From NCBI GenBank assembly GCA_002973635.1, contig CP027224.1, forward strand, positions 382,501 through 446,500: a stretch of DNA of 64,000 nucleotides. The letters run 5' to 3'. Below the pieces are notes generated by a model, which was not told the origin of the DNA, ran no database searches, and saw nothing but the letters and a program-made list of their open reading frames with translations. Position numbers and translations under genes: made by a program. This document shows positions 25,833 to 35,190 of this stretch, piece by piece (the first letter of the stretch is position 1; every line of letters begins with the position of its first letter). This stretch comes from Lysinibacillus sp. B2A1. Lineage in GTDB: Bacteria > Bacillota > Bacilli > Bacillales_A > Planococcaceae.

Positions 25833-26642
25833 TCATATATCATTCAACGTATTAAGTTTTTCAACGATTCTTCGTTTACGATAGAGCATAATTCCTGTTT
25901 CAGATACATCTTGCATCATCCCCTTATTAGCGTAGGCACCGAAAATCATTCCAGCAATAGGAATCATCTGAAATAGCTTCTTCCAGCCTAGCTGATCTCT
26001 ATACGTAAAGAATACTTCCTGCCAGCCTTGAAGCTGTGAAACCATGTTTTCCGATGCATGATTAGTATCATGCATAGAAGACAGCTCCTTTAATATGGCC
26101 TCCTTGCCCACGATATCAGCAGAAGTAAATTGTAGGCATTTAACAATAAAAATACGCTCCATTTTATCATTTGGATCATAGCCATGAATAATGGCTATTT
26201 CTTGTAAGGTTTTTAAAGCCATTCCTAAAATAAATGGGATATCAATGGCTAATGTAAAGATACCACCAAAGCCAGTAGAAGCACCTTGCACTGTTGCTAA
26301 TTTCACACGTTCTTCCTGTAATTTATCACTAAGAGCAATCATATCCTCTAAAGGCATTTGTCCAATATCGGAAATATCAAAAATATGCTGAAACGAAGAA
26401 GTGCTACGAATTTTTTGCATCATTGCCTGTTCATTAATTAAATATTTACCGCCTGATTGAACATAGCTCCCTAATTCATCGACAAGTAAGGCTATCTTAT
26501 TTTGAAGAAAAGAAGGAGTCATCTTGTCTAAAATTTTAAATGGAATACGTCCTAGCTTCTCCCAAAACCATAAATCCTTTTGATCCTTTTCCCAAGCTTG
26601 AATATCTTGCAAATGCTTTTCTAATTGCTCTCGATTTTCCAT
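25833..26642 (-). CDS. EcsC-family protein
   Basis: The 269-residue protein has the EcsC pattern: a helical N-terminus (WEKLGRIPFKILDKMTPSFLQNK), a glycine-rich hydrophobic centre (GASTGFGGIFTLAIDIPFILGMALKTLQEIA) and a second hydrophobic C-terminal patch (MIPIAGMIFGAYANKG). EcsC proteins are membrane-associated and of unknown biochemistry; Bacillus subtilis EcsC is encoded with the Ecs ABC transporter, but no ecsAB genes are near here. The start at 26642 follows AAGGGG; an upstream ATG would add 12 residues. Gene order suggests an operon with the downstream unknown gene. Confidence 0.85.
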   Translation of the reverse strand: MENREQLEKHLQDIQAWEKDQKDLWFWEKLGRIPFKILDKMTPSFLQNKIALLVDELGSYVQSGGKYLINEQAMMQKIRSTSSFQHIFDISDIGQMPLEDMIALSDKLQEERVKLATVQGASTGFGGIFTLAIDIPFILGMALKTLQEIAIIHGYDPNDKMERIFIVKCLQFTSADIVGKEAILKELSSMHDTNHASENMVSQLQGWQEVFFTYRDQLGWKKLFQMIPIAGMIFGAYANKGMMQDVSETGIMLYRKRRIVEKLNTLNDI

Positions 26643-26752
26643 TTTGTCGATTCCCCTTTGGTATGCATTATCCTGCATAAAACGGACAGTAAGACCACCA
26701 CTTCAAAAATTAAGAGATGAACTGCCAGTGATAGCTCGATTTGTTTAACTAC

Positions 26753-26787
26753 CATTCAGTAGGGATGAGGAAAATCCTTACTGAATG
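26753..26787. other. Hairpin in the intergenic region 26643-26966
   Basis: CATTCAGTAGGGAT and ATCCTTACTGAATG form a 14-bp stem (one G-T pair) with a seven-base loop. There is no convincing T-run on the plus strand. It lies upstream of both divergent genes, so it could be an operator or RNA structure. No gene is seen in this 324-bp gap. Confidence 0.4.
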
Positions 26788-26975
26788 AAGTCCTCTTTAT
26801 TTACAATACGAGGAAATTTGGTAAAAGGTTTCGATAGTTTTGTTAAATTTTAAATAGCTTTACATTTGAAGTAGAAGCTTGCTTACTAAAATGGTAGAAA
26901 AACTTTTAAGATAAGGAACTTAATAAATCAAAAAGCGTCGAACGGAAAATATAGTATAAAAAGAGGATGTTATCA

Positions 26976-27377
26976 TTGAAGAAAATAATGGTTATTATCT
27001 TATTAATAGTTGTTTTAGATGGGTGTAGCTCAAATACAGATTTGTTAAATACAGAATTACAAGAGTCTTTTCATACAATGATAAATAATAAAAATAATAC
27101 AGTTATAGATTTGAATGAAATTGCAAAATTTGATTGGGAAAAAGCATATCTTTTTTCGCCGTATACTTCGAAGGATAGCATAAATAATACGCTAGGTTTG
27201 AAATTTATAGGTGATAGCAGAATAGAGACAAGTGATGATATTTATTTAATTATTTATGTGAACAAAGAGAAGATTGTTCTATACTCTGAAATTGATAGGC
27301 ATCAGTCAGATATTTCGGTAGCAAATGGTTCCTATCTTACTCCAGAGAACTCTTTGATAACAGTTACACACCAGTGA
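26976..27377 (+). CDS. Small lipoprotein of unknown function
   Basis: The product of about 133 residues begins with a lipoprotein signal (KKIMVIILLIVVLDGCSS); the lipobox VLDGC is imperfect but usable. The mature part is polar, with several Asn and Asp, and has no recognised domain. TTG 26976 is preferred because AAGAGG lies nine bases before it; ATG 26967 directly abuts that sequence. It stands alone and is convergent with the MocR-type gene, without a clear terminator. Confidence 0.65.
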   Translation: MKKIMVIILLIVVLDGCSSNTDLLNTELQESFHTMINNKNNTVIDLNEIAKFDWEKAYLFSPYTSKDSINNTLGLKFIGDSRIETSDDIYLIIYVNKEKIVLYSEIDRHQSDISVANGSYLTPENSLITVTHQ

Positions 27378-27390
27378 TTCATATGCCTCT

Positions 27391-28764
27391 TTAGGTGCAG
27401 CCTGCTTTCCAGGTGGCTGCAAGCAAAGCAATACCTTCAGTGATCTGCTCAAGTGTTAGCCCACCATAGCCTATAATGACCATTGCATGTTGAGAACTCT
27501 GTTGATATGAGGCTGAGCATGGATAGACAGCAATTCCTACTTGTATGGCTAGCTGTATGGCTCTTTGCTCGGAAAGCCATGAGGGTAATTTGATAACAAT
27601 ATGAAGCCCTGACTTTTCACCAATTATCTTGAACTCCTCTGAAAAATGCGCATGTATAGCTGCTAGCAAGGTCTGTTGCTTTTTACGATAAATCGTACGC
27701 ATTTTAGCTAGATGCTTATCGAATAATCCCTGTCCAATAAACTCGGCTAAAACAAGCTGATCGATTTTTGATACAACCGATTTTTGATCTTGATGAAAAA
27801 GCTGATAATCATCTACTAAAGAATGAGGCAAAATCATATAACTTATACGCAGTGATGGGATAAGAGTTTTAGAAAATGTGCCAAAATAGATAACACGCTG
27901 AAGCTGATCCATTTTCGCTAAAGAGGGAATGGGAAGTCCCTTAAAGCGAAATTCTGAATCATAATCATCCTCAATAATAAAGGCCCCTTTAGATGTAGCC
28001 CATTGCAGAATAGCAGCGCGGCGCTCAATAGGCATGACCATTCCAAGTGGAAACTGATGTGCAGGCGTTGTGTATAACAAGTGTAGAGATTCAGTAGGGA
28101 TTGTAACACCCGATTTATCAACAGGAATAGCATGGGCGAACAATCCACATTGCTGTACTGTTGAACATACCCGTTTAAAGCCAGGGTCTTCAATGCCTAC
28201 ATGTGTTTTTGAGCCAAAGAAATGGCATAATGCCTGAAGTTGATTTTGTGTACCACTATACACAAACACTTGAGATGCCTCACATTGCACGCCTCTTGAA
28301 CGTGCCACATAACGTGCAATCTCTTCACGCAATGTCCATTCACCTTGCCACGGACTAGTCGTTAAATTTCCCATATTCAAGTGTTTTTTCAACAACTTAT
28401 GCCAGCTGGTAAAAGGGAAAGCCGTTTTATCCACATGCCCGTTGTGAAAGTCATATTTAATCATATGTGAAATAGCTGATGAGGCTGGGGAGGTGTGTTT
28501 CTGTAAATGCTGATCCCATTCAAATTCAAAGGGAGCAATAAAATAGCCTAAGCGTTCCTTACTATAGATATAGCCTTCAGCTAGCAATTGCTCATAGGCC
28601 TCCTGTACCGTATGGATACTAACATTCAATGTTTTAGCAAGAGCTCGCTTGGAAGGGAGCTTATCCTGCGCACAAAGCTTTTTGTTGATGATAGCTACTT
28701 TGATTTCTTCATAAATTTGAACATATTTTGCTATATCTTTAGTAAATGAAATGGAAAGCTCCAT
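27391..28764 (-). CDS. MocR/PdxR-family regulator (GntR HTH fused to aminotransferase)
   Basis: The 457 residues contain an N-terminal GntR winged helix (LPSKRALAKTLNVSIHTVQEAYEQL) and a class-I aminotransferase-like domain that binds PLP. The Schiff-base Lys is in YFGTFSKTLIPSLRISY and the PLP-contacting Asp in FIIEDDYDSEFRF. Such regulators often control PLP synthesis or amino-acid genes. The start at 28764 is preferred because GGAGAGG is six bases upstream; an adjacent ATG at 28767 is possible. It is divergent from a GNAT acetyltransferase gene, a possible target. Confidence 0.9.
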   Translation of the reverse strand: MELSISFTKDIAKYVQIYEEIKVAIINKKLCAQDKLPSKRALAKTLNVSIHTVQEAYEQLLAEGYIYSKERLGYFIAPFEFEWDQHLQKHTSPASSAISHMIKYDFHNGHVDKTAFPFTSWHKLLKKHLNMGNLTTSPWQGEWTLREEIARYVARSRGVQCEASQVFVYSGTQNQLQALCHFFGSKTHVGIEDPGFKRVCSTVQQCGLFAHAIPVDKSGVTIPTESLHLLYTTPAHQFPLGMVMPIERRAAILQWATSKGAFIIEDDYDSEFRFKGLPIPSLAKMDQLQRVIYFGTFSKTLIPSLRISYMILPHSLVDDYQLFHQDQKSVVSKIDQLVLAEFIGQGLFDKHLAKMRTIYRKKQQTLLAAIHAHFSEEFKIIGEKSGLHIVIKLPSWLSEQRAIQLAIQVGIAVYPCSASYQQSSQHAMVIIGYGGLTLEQITEGIALLAATWKAGCT

Positions 28765-28860
28765 CATGCACCTCTCCCTGGTATGGTGTATTTTTTGATA
28801 TTTGGTTCTGTCTATCATATCAAAATTGCCGTTTAATAGTAAAAAAAGGAGTGAGGTCAC

Positions 28861-29436
28861 ATGCATTTTATAGCATTAGAAAATGAAACAGTATTACTAA
28901 GACCACTGGATAAAGTGGATGTACAGGGTATTTTAGAGGCTGTCAATTTTCCAGAAATATGGCTGCACATGTCTACTGCTATGGAAAATATAGAGGATGT
29001 GAATGGCTTTGTGGATAATGCCTTAGCGATAAAAGAGAAGAAAACAGAATTTCCATTCGTCATAGTGGATAAGGAATCTGGACAGATTATCGGTTCAACT
29101 AGATTTATGGATATAGATGATAAACATAAACGGCTCGAAATAGGTACAACATGGCTGATACCCGCTTATTGGAGGACTGCTATTAATACAAATTGTAAAT
29201 ATTTGTTATTACAATATTGTTTTGAGATTTTAAATTTTCAACGTGTACAAATTAAAACAGACCATGAAAATTACCGTTCTCAAAAGGCAATTGAGCGCAT
29301 TGGAGCAATAAAAGAGGGGGTTTTACGTAATCATATGATTCGTAAAGACGGTACGATTCGCCATACAGTTATGTACAGTATAACAAAGGAGGATTGGCCA
29401 GAGGTTAAAATGAAATTACAGCAATTATTGGATTAA
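28861..29436 (+). CDS. GNAT-family N-acetyltransferase (RimJ/RimL type)
   Basis: The 191-residue protein has the order VLLRPLDKVD, GSTRFMDIDDKHKRLEIGTTWL and NYRSQKAIERIGAIKEGVLRNH, which is the pattern of RimJ/RimL-type GNAT enzymes that acetylate N-terminal or small-molecule amines using acetyl-CoA. The acetyl-CoA pyrophosphate loop is atypical (IPAYWRTAINTN). The MocR-type gene lies divergently 96 bp away and may regulate it. AAGGAGTGAG is the ribosome binding site. Confidence 0.88.
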   Translation: MHFIALENETVLLRPLDKVDVQGILEAVNFPEIWLHMSTAMENIEDVNGFVDNALAIKEKKTEFPFVIVDKESGQIIGSTRFMDIDDKHKRLEIGTTWLIPAYWRTAINTNCKYLLLQYCFEILNFQRVQIKTDHENYRSQKAIERIGAIKEGVLRNHMIRKDGTIRHTVMYSITKEDWPEVKMKLQQLLD

Positions 29437-29557
29437 TCTCCTATTAATTAGGTAAAATATAGTATTTGATTATGCTATATATCTATTTTTATCTTAAAAA
29501 GTGTTGAAAATAAAATGGAAGGGTAGAATACCTAAAACTTGAAAGAGGGTAATCTAC

Positions 29558-30712
29558 TTGAAACCAAAATTGACACTAAGGCAAATTTACGGTAATCATG
29601 CTGTGTATACACCAAGAACGCCATACAGTGATAATCCCTGGATGATGGATGATCCACATAAACTAGACGCCTTAACATCTAGGGAAGTGGCAATCGCAGA
29701 TATACCTGTGTTAGTACATCGTGCCACGCAAACAGCAAAAGCACAAGAGCTTCATGAATTAGCAGGGATACCGTGGGTGGAACAGCCTTATAGTTATGAA
29801 ACGCAAGAGGAATATATTGCACAGGTTCAATCTTGGTGTGAAGAAGGGAAGACAATTGTCTGTCAATATATTCATGATGCAGAGCATATGAATCGGGATT
29901 GTTATTGGATGGACGCGGAGAAATTTAATGAGCTAAATACAAAAGCATATATTGATCACTTAATAGATAGCAAATTTGTCCCCAGTCGCTTAAATGTGGA
30001 AACGTATAGACTTTCAGATGCTATTAAAAATTGGCAGCCACCTGTCGTTTTGAAGCCGGGTGATGATTCTCCCACTTCCGGAGGGTATGGGGTCATTATT
30101 TGCCAGAATAAAAATGAGCTCACAGATGGGTTACGACAGTTTCGTATGACAGGTACGGAGAGCGTTATTATTGAGGAGCTATTACAGACAAAGGATAACT
30201 ATAGCTGTCAGTTTGTTTATTCGGAAGAGCTAGGTATTCAGTTTTTAGGAGCCTCTCAGCAAATAACAGATGATAATGGTATCTATGAAGGAAATATCAT
30301 GATTGATAAAGTACCGAAAAAGGTTATCGAAGTGGGACGACATATTATGGAAAGAGGGGTAGCGGAGGGCTTTGTAGGAATAGCAGGCTTTGATTTAATA
30401 GTTACCGAGGCTGGAGACGTTCAGGCAATTGACTTGAATTTCAGGCAGAACGGCTCAACCTCTATGCTAATGTTTCATGATGCACTAGGTAAGCCCATAA
30501 ATAAATTTGCCTCCTATGTAGCAAAAAATCCTCGACAAAATGAATCCTTTTATCAAACGATCAAAAAATTCATAGCACAGGGAGTCCTATTTCCATTATC
30601 CTTCTATGATGGAGACTATTTTTCTGAGTCTGTTGAATCGAGATTTGTGGGAATCTGGTATGCTGATACTTTAGAGAAAATTGAAACATATGAACAAGAA
30701 ATATTATATTAG
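29558..30712 (+). CDS. ATP-grasp-fold protein, putative ligase
   Basis: The 384-residue protein has ATP-grasp features: a Lys in VVLKPGDDSPTSGGYGV (glycine-rich loop), the adenine-contacting VIIEELLQTKDNYSCQF and the metal site QAIDLNFRQNGSTSMLMF. This fold joins a carboxylate, activated as acyl-phosphate, to an amine or similar. The partner substrates are unknown and no biosynthetic cluster surrounds it. The start is TTG 29558 after AAAGAGGG. It is monocistronic, ending in a shared bidirectional terminator with the ABC permease gene. Confidence 0.8.
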   Translation: MKPKLTLRQIYGNHAVYTPRTPYSDNPWMMDDPHKLDALTSREVAIADIPVLVHRATQTAKAQELHELAGIPWVEQPYSYETQEEYIAQVQSWCEEGKTIVCQYIHDAEHMNRDCYWMDAEKFNELNTKAYIDHLIDSKFVPSRLNVETYRLSDAIKNWQPPVVLKPGDDSPTSGGYGVIICQNKNELTDGLRQFRMTGTESVIIEELLQTKDNYSCQFVYSEELGIQFLGASQQITDDNGIYEGNIMIDKVPKKVIEVGRHIMERGVAEGFVGIAGFDLIVTEAGDVQAIDLNFRQNGSTSMLMFHDALGKPINKFASYVAKNPRQNESFYQTIKKFIAQGVLFPLSFYDGDYFSESVESRFVGIWYADTLEKIETYEQEILY

Positions 30713-30747
30713 AAAAAGAATGGTCATTAGTCGACCATTCTTTTTTT
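30713..30747. terminator. Bidirectional terminator overlapping the permease stop codon
   Basis: AAAAAGAATGGTC (30713-30725) pairs with GACCATTCTTTTT (30733-30745) with T-runs on both strands. The stop codon of the minus-strand permease gene (30727-30729) lies in its loop. Confidence 0.9.
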
Positions 30748-31434
30748 ATAGATAAATGCTGTGATAATCCAAGCTAAAAGTGACCAAACAATGATTGTAA
30801 CAATCGGGATGATTACATCTTTTGCTGAATAGCTTCCCTCTAAAGCCTCTGCTAATAGTACCAACTGGGAGCTTGGTAACCACTCCATAAATTTCAAAGC
30901 TGGGTAAATTGTTGATAATGGTGAAGCATAAGAGCCTAATGGGAAAATTAGAATAACAGGTAGAATAATTATAGATCCTTCCATAATAGACTTCGCAAAT
31001 AATCCACACAATGTTCCAAGTGCAATATAGAACACAGATGAAAGCATTAAAGCAATAGCTATGATGAATATGTTGGCAGGATTATAGCCCACAAGAAAAA
31101 TAGTGATTCCCACTACTATCAGTGTAACAATAAAGACAAACAAGCTTTTACCAATTAAAATATCTCCAAGTGAAGCAGGGGAAAGCATTAAATTACGAAG
31201 CGTATTTTTTTCTTTCTCTTCAGCAATTAAACAGCATTGTACATAGGCAGTAACCATAGAAAAACCTATATTAATTGGTAGAAAATACTCACTAATAGAA
31301 GTGACTCCGGTTTTGTTATAAAAAAATGCTAAAACAAATGGTACAAATATCATAAGAGATACTGCATAGTTCCGTGAAAACTCCTTATAATCCTTCATAA
31401 AAATAGCCTGAATACGTGTCATTGAAATGTTCAT
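30727..31434 (-). CDS. ABC-2-type exporter permease
   Basis: The 235-residue protein has about six TM helices and the ABC-2 pattern of a conserved loop EEKEKNTLRNLMLSPASLGDILIGK after helix 2. It should form the membrane channel of an exporter with the ATPase whose gene overlaps it by four bases. The substrate is unknown; such small pairs with LytTR regulators often export antimicrobial peptides or confer resistance, but this is an inference. Confidence 0.9.
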   Translation of the reverse strand: MNISMTRIQAIFMKDYKEFSRNYAVSLMIFVPFVLAFFYNKTGVTSISEYFLPINIGFSMVTAYVQCCLIAEEKEKNTLRNLMLSPASLGDILIGKSLFVFIVTLIVVGITIFLVGYNPANIFIIAIALMLSSVFYIALGTLCGLFAKSIMEGSIIILPVILIFPLGSYASPLSTIYPALKFMEWLPSSQLVLLAEALEGSYSAKDVIIPIVTIIVWSLLAWIITAFIYKKRMVD

Positions 31435-32279
31435 ACTAAATCACTCCCTGTTATTTGCATAAAAATATCACCCAGTGTAGGTTCGTTTGTATAAATACGA
31501 GAAACTTCGTTAGATTGCATCCATTCATACAATTTTGATGCATCTTCTGAGCCATTTTGAATAACGGCAACCTCACCATTTTTTAATTCGACTGTGATGG
31601 ATTCATCGCCGAATTCCTTTTTCAATTCTTTTGGTGAGCCCATTGCACGAATTTTCCCTTTGTGTAAGAAGGCTACACGATCACAAAGTATTTCTGCTTC
31701 ACTCATATCGTGTGTTGTTAAAAAGATTGTAGTACCCATTTCATTTAATTTACGTAATCCATTATAAATATGCTGTGTATTAACAGGGTCGAGTGCGGAA
31801 GTTGGTTCATCTAAAAATAATAAATCGGGTTTATGCATGATTGCTCGTGCAAGTGTTACTCGTTGAATCATGCCTTTAGAAAGCTGACTAACCTTCTTTT
31901 TACGCTCAGTGTATAAATTAACAAACTCCAAAGCCTCTTTTACAGCTGTTTTAGATAATTGGTATAAATCACTATATAGAAATAAGTTCTCCTCGATTGA
32001 TAACCTAGTATACAAACCACTATTATCTGTTAAAATGCCAAAGCGTTTACGATTTTGGCTTTTTTTCATTTCATTTGCTGGACGACCAAATAATAATACA
32101 TTGCCATCTGTTTTGTCAGTTTGTGCAGTTAGTATTTTAATAGTAGTTGTTTTTCCAGAGCCACTCGGTCCTAAGAATCCAAAGATTTCTCCTTTTTGAA
32201 TCTTAAAGGAAACATCCTGTAATGCTGTTTCCTTATGAAATATCTTTTTTAAATGTTGAACTTCAATCACTGTGTTCAT
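31431..32279 (-). CDS. ABC exporter ATPase
   Basis: All motifs are present in 282 residues: Walker A GPSGSGKTT (about 36-44), signature LSKGMIQRVTLARAI, Walker B LLFLDEPTSALD and the His switch LTTHDMSEAE. The C-terminal extension (VELKNGEVAVIQNG) is typical of DrrA/NatA-type exporters. It powers the ABC-2 permease encoded directly downstream. It follows the LytTR-type gene after 146 bp, where a separate promoter may lie. Confidence 0.93.
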   Translation of the reverse strand: MNTVIEVQHLKKIFHKETALQDVSFKIQKGEIFGFLGPSGSGKTTTIKILTAQTDKTDGNVLLFGRPANEMKKSQNRKRFGILTDNSGLYTRLSIEENLFLYSDLYQLSKTAVKEALEFVNLYTERKKKVSQLSKGMIQRVTLARAIMHKPDLLFLDEPTSALDPVNTQHIYNGLRKLNEMGTTIFLTTHDMSEAEILCDRVAFLHKGKIRAMGSPKELKKEFGDESITVELKNGEVAVIQNGSEDASKLYEWMQSNEVSRIYTNEPTLGDIFMQITGSDLV

Positions 32280-32425
32280 ATGTTAACCTCCTGTGTGTTG
32301 TTGATGTCTACACTATAAACAACAATCAAAAGCACAGCAGTAAATTAAAGGTGAAAGGCAGAAAAATGATCTTTAATGGAGAGATATTTCATCTGACAGG
32401 AGTCGTTTATTTCCTGGGAAATCTT

Positions 32426-33382
32426 CTAAATTCCGAGTATTTCCTTTAAATCTGTTAGCTTATTTTTCGACAGAGGTACTACTGTTTTTTCAGTGCTATT
32501 TAAGGAAAGACTGTAGCTATTACGCGTCCATGTAATGATTTCACGTACCTTTTGTAAATTGACTATATATGAACGATGACTTCTAAAGAAGCCGAATGGT
32601 GTCAATTTTTGCTCAAGTTCATTTAAAGATAATGTACATGGATAAGCTTCACCTGCAACATATACAGAAACAGACCCTTCAACACTTTCTATGTAATCAA
32701 TTTCTGGAGGATTAAATAAAATGATCTTATCATTCTTTTTTGTTGGAATTTTATCAAGTCGAATGGGTGTATTTTCAATTGAAGGAACAATCGTTTCAGA
32801 TTCATCATCTTTTACATCTAATGCATGTAAGCCATTTGTATCTAATCTATATATTTCTGTACTCGAAATAATTAAATTTTCCATGTTATTTGATAGCAAA
32901 ATAATTTTTTTCTGCTGTTTTTGAAGAGCATCCAATAATTGCTGAACATTTTGCTTAGAAAATTCATCAAGATTTTGAAATGGCTCTTCTAACACTTGTA
33001 TTCGTGCTGGATGGAGAAATGTATGAATTAGTTTTAAACGCTGCTTTTCTCCATTTGAAAGCTTGTCAATTCTTTTGTTTTTTTGCTCCACTAAAGCAAA
33101 CAACCCTAATAAATCTTCTGTTTTTTTAGAAGGAGCATTAAAAAGCTTTATGCAAAATCGGATGTATTCTTGAACTGTAAGTCGCTCATACAAAGCACAT
33201 TCACGAAAATGTGTAAAAGCTTCATTGTGTTTCATAAACCAATTCATTAAAGTATGTATTTTAGAAACATCTGTATAAATACCTATAATACTATCAGATT
33301 GTAGGGAGAGCCGGAAACTTGGATAGATAACATTGCCTCCTTCAATATAAGGGTCAATCATTATTTCCTCATTTTGCTTCAT
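32426..33382 (-). CDS. LytTR DNA-binding regulator fused to a degenerate ABC ATPase domain
   Basis: The last 100 residues (about 215-318) are a LytTR domain (PPEIDYIESVEGSVSVYV ... FGFFRSHRSYIVNLQKV), which binds paired direct repeats. The N-terminal 200 residues match an ABC ATPase in order but have lost key residues. The Walker A position reads IIGIYTDVSKIHTL without GxxGxGK[ST]. The signature LSNGEKQRL is kept. Walker B is VLEEPFQNLD with Glu instead of the usual Asp. It is therefore likely unable to hydrolyse ATP and may sense the adjacent ABC exporter. The upstream hydrolase gene overlaps it by 14 bases. Confidence 0.85.
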   Translation of the reverse strand: MKQNEEIMIDPYIEGGNVIYPSFRLSLQSDSIIGIYTDVSKIHTLMNWFMKHNEAFTHFRECALYERLTVQEYIRFCIKLFNAPSKKTEDLLGLFALVEQKNKRIDKLSNGEKQRLKLIHTFLHPARIQVLEEPFQNLDEFSKQNVQQLLDALQKQQKKIILLSNNMENLIISSTEIYRLDTNGLHALDVKDDESETIVPSIENTPIRLDKIPTKKNDKIILFNPPEIDYIESVEGSVSVYVAGEAYPCTLSLNELEQKLTPFGFFRSHRSYIVNLQKVREIITWTRNSYSLSLNSTEKTVVPLSKNKLTDLKEILGI

Positions 33383-33974
33383 TTTGTTGTCCCCCTTGAT
33401 ATTGTTGGTTTTCTAAAAATTGGATGATATCGAAATGCACTTGCAAATAGCTTTCATGACAATAGTTCGGATTATTACAGTCCATAAAACCGTGTAGACC
33501 AATAAATTGCTTCGTTTCAACTGCTGGTAATTGCTCAAGCGCTTCCTTTATTTCATGTACATTAAAGCTGCTTTCATAACTAGGGAAAATAACAAGTGTT
33601 GGACAAACAGGTATGATATCAAGATATTGACGAATACGTGATCCATACACACAAATGACTCTATGTAAGGGGAGAGAGGCTAGCCTCCAAGCTAATGTTG
33701 CTCCGACACTATATCCTATTAGTACAACCTCCTCATATTGCTTCTTCGCTTCTAGCAATTTGTGAGTAAGTAGTTTAAGTGGAGCATCAAACCCAACATT
33801 ATTGATAAAATATACATATGCCTCTTGTTCTTTATCATAGGTAAATGTTTTATTTTCTGGATATAAAGAAATACACTCAACCTTAGTGCTAGAGTTTTCA
33901 TATGCTTTAGCTTGCATTTTTATAAAAGCATTAATGCCATATATTTCATGTAGAATAAATACTTTTCTCTTCAT
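33369..33974 (-). CDS. Alpha/beta-hydrolase, dienelactone-hydrolase-like
   Basis: The 201-residue protein has the nucleophile elbow VVLIGYSVGATLAWRLA (GYSVG, about 78-95), an Asp-containing strand near 135-150 and a C-terminal His-containing loop (IGLHGFMDCNN). It is the first gene of the operon with the LytTR-type regulator and ABC exporter, which it overlaps. A role in modifying the exported compound is possible but unproved. Confidence 0.75.
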   Translation of the reverse strand: MKRKVFILHEIYGINAFIKMQAKAYENSSTKVECISLYPENKTFTYDKEQEAYVYFINNVGFDAPLKLLTHKLLEAKKQYEEVVLIGYSVGATLAWRLASLPLHRVICVYGSRIRQYLDIIPVCPTLVIFPSYESSFNVHEIKEALEQLPAVETKQFIGLHGFMDCNNPNYCHESYLQVHFDIIQFLENQQYQGGQQNEAK

Positions 33975-34046
33975 TTTGACCTCATTTTGACTTTTTATAA
34001 TAGTGTACCAAAAAGAAATTATAGTGTATATTTTAGAAAATTTTAG

Positions 34047-34102
34047 GCTTGTATTTATTATTGTAGAAAAATTATTTTGGGGTAAAAATTAAATATACAA
34101 GC
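34047..34102. promoter_or_regulatory. Inverted repeat before the catabolic cluster
   Basis: GCTTGTAT (34047-34054) and ATACAAGC (34095-34102) are perfect 8-bp arms 40 bp apart in very AT-rich DNA between the divergent hydrolase genes. They could be an operator for either side; no regulator gene lies in the catabolic cluster itself. Confidence 0.3.
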
Positions 34103-34184
34103 TCTGGAAAAATAAAAAATTTTTTGACTTTTTTTATTTTGGGTGGTAAAACTAGCTTTATCTTTTACAAGGAGGATGAGTGGA

Positions 34185-35018
34185 GTGAAATATCAATCAA
34201 TAAATGTGAATGGTAGTGAGTTACATTTTGCTGATTACCCAGGAGAGAAAGGTACAATTATCGCGGTACATGGTCTCACAGGTAATCACATGCAAATGCA
34301 TTATTATGCAGAACTGCTAAAAGATGAATATCGTTTTATATCGATAGATTTAAAGGGGCGTGGCAAAAGTGCTCCTGCTGCGGTAAACACGGGAATAGAG
34401 TTACATACACAGGATGTTTTAGCTTTAATAGACGCATTGAACATTGAACAACCAATTTTAATGGGTTATTCAATGGGAGCATTTATCATGGCGAATGTTG
34501 CTAGTAAACGTAACGATGTCAAAGGGGTAGTTTTACTTGATGGGGCAGCAACCTGTACGGATCATCAGCGTAAAATTGTTGAACCTTCGCTTGGTCGTAT
34601 TAGTAAGCAATATGAAAGTGCTAATGCATATATTCAAGAAATTAAAGAAATCTATGGTCGACTTGGTGTTGAATGGACGGAGCATTTAGAAAATGTAGGT
34701 CATTATGAGATTGCAGAAAGAGAAGGACATTGGGAAAATAAATCTGATGAAGAGAAAATACGTCAAGATTTTCAAAGTTTTTATGCCTATAAACCAGAGG
34801 AAGTTTTCAAAAATATAGTGTGCCCGGTTCTTTTAATACATTCTACAGGGGAAATTGGCGCTATGCCTCCGTTATTTTTAGCTGAATCCTATGCTGAAAC
34901 ATTGAAAAATGCTAAAAATATTTGGAAATACACATCTAGTAGCAATCATTACACATTAGTCTTTGAAGAAAGAAAAGATGTCAATCCAGTTATTCAATGT
35001 TTTTTAGAGAATTTATAA
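34185..35018 (+). CDS. Alpha/beta-hydrolase, first gene of a catabolic cluster
   Basis: The 277-residue protein carries the oxyanion loop AVHGLTGNHMQMHYYAELL, the nucleophile elbow MGYSMGAFIM (Ser near 97) and a late His (SSNHYTLVFEE), a standard Ser-Asp-His hydrolase. It resembles carbon-carbon and ester hydrolases of aromatic or cyclic-ketone degradation. GTG 34185 is preferred because AAGGAGG is nine bases before it. The downstream gene is separated by a terminator-like structure, so expression of this gene may be partly independent of the rest of the cluster. Confidence 0.85.
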   Translation: MKYQSINVNGSELHFADYPGEKGTIIAVHGLTGNHMQMHYYAELLKDEYRFISIDLKGRGKSAPAAVNTGIELHTQDVLALIDALNIEQPILMGYSMGAFIMANVASKRNDVKGVVLLDGAATCTDHQRKIVEPSLGRISKQYESANAYIQEIKEIYGRLGVEWTEHLENVGHYEIAEREGHWENKSDEEKIRQDFQSFYAYKPEEVFKNIVCPVLLIHSTGEIGAMPPLFLAESYAETLKNAKNIWKYTSSSNHYTLVFEERKDVNPVIQCFLENL

Positions 35019-35088
35019 AAAACTATTGCAGATTTTTAAATTTTGTGCAAATAATTAAATAACTAAAATAAATGCCTATCGAGCAGCC

Positions 35089-35190
35089 ATAGAAAAACAA
35101 CCTTTTTCTATTTTCCCTGCTTGACTGTTGGCTACACTTTTCTAAATGCATGGATAAGCCTGTGCTTTTGGTGAAGTGTGGCCTTTTTTT
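35089..35190 (+). promoter_or_regulatory. Leader hairpins, possible terminator or attenuator
   Basis: ATAGAAAAA/TTTTTCTAT (35089-35097, 35103-35111) is a perfect hairpin. A second structure pairs GGCTACACTT (35130-35139) with AAGTGTGGCC (35174-35183) around a 34-nt loop and is followed by seven T. It ends 31 bp before the start of the next gene, so it may be an attenuator, or just the end of the previous gene's transcript. Confidence 0.45.
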
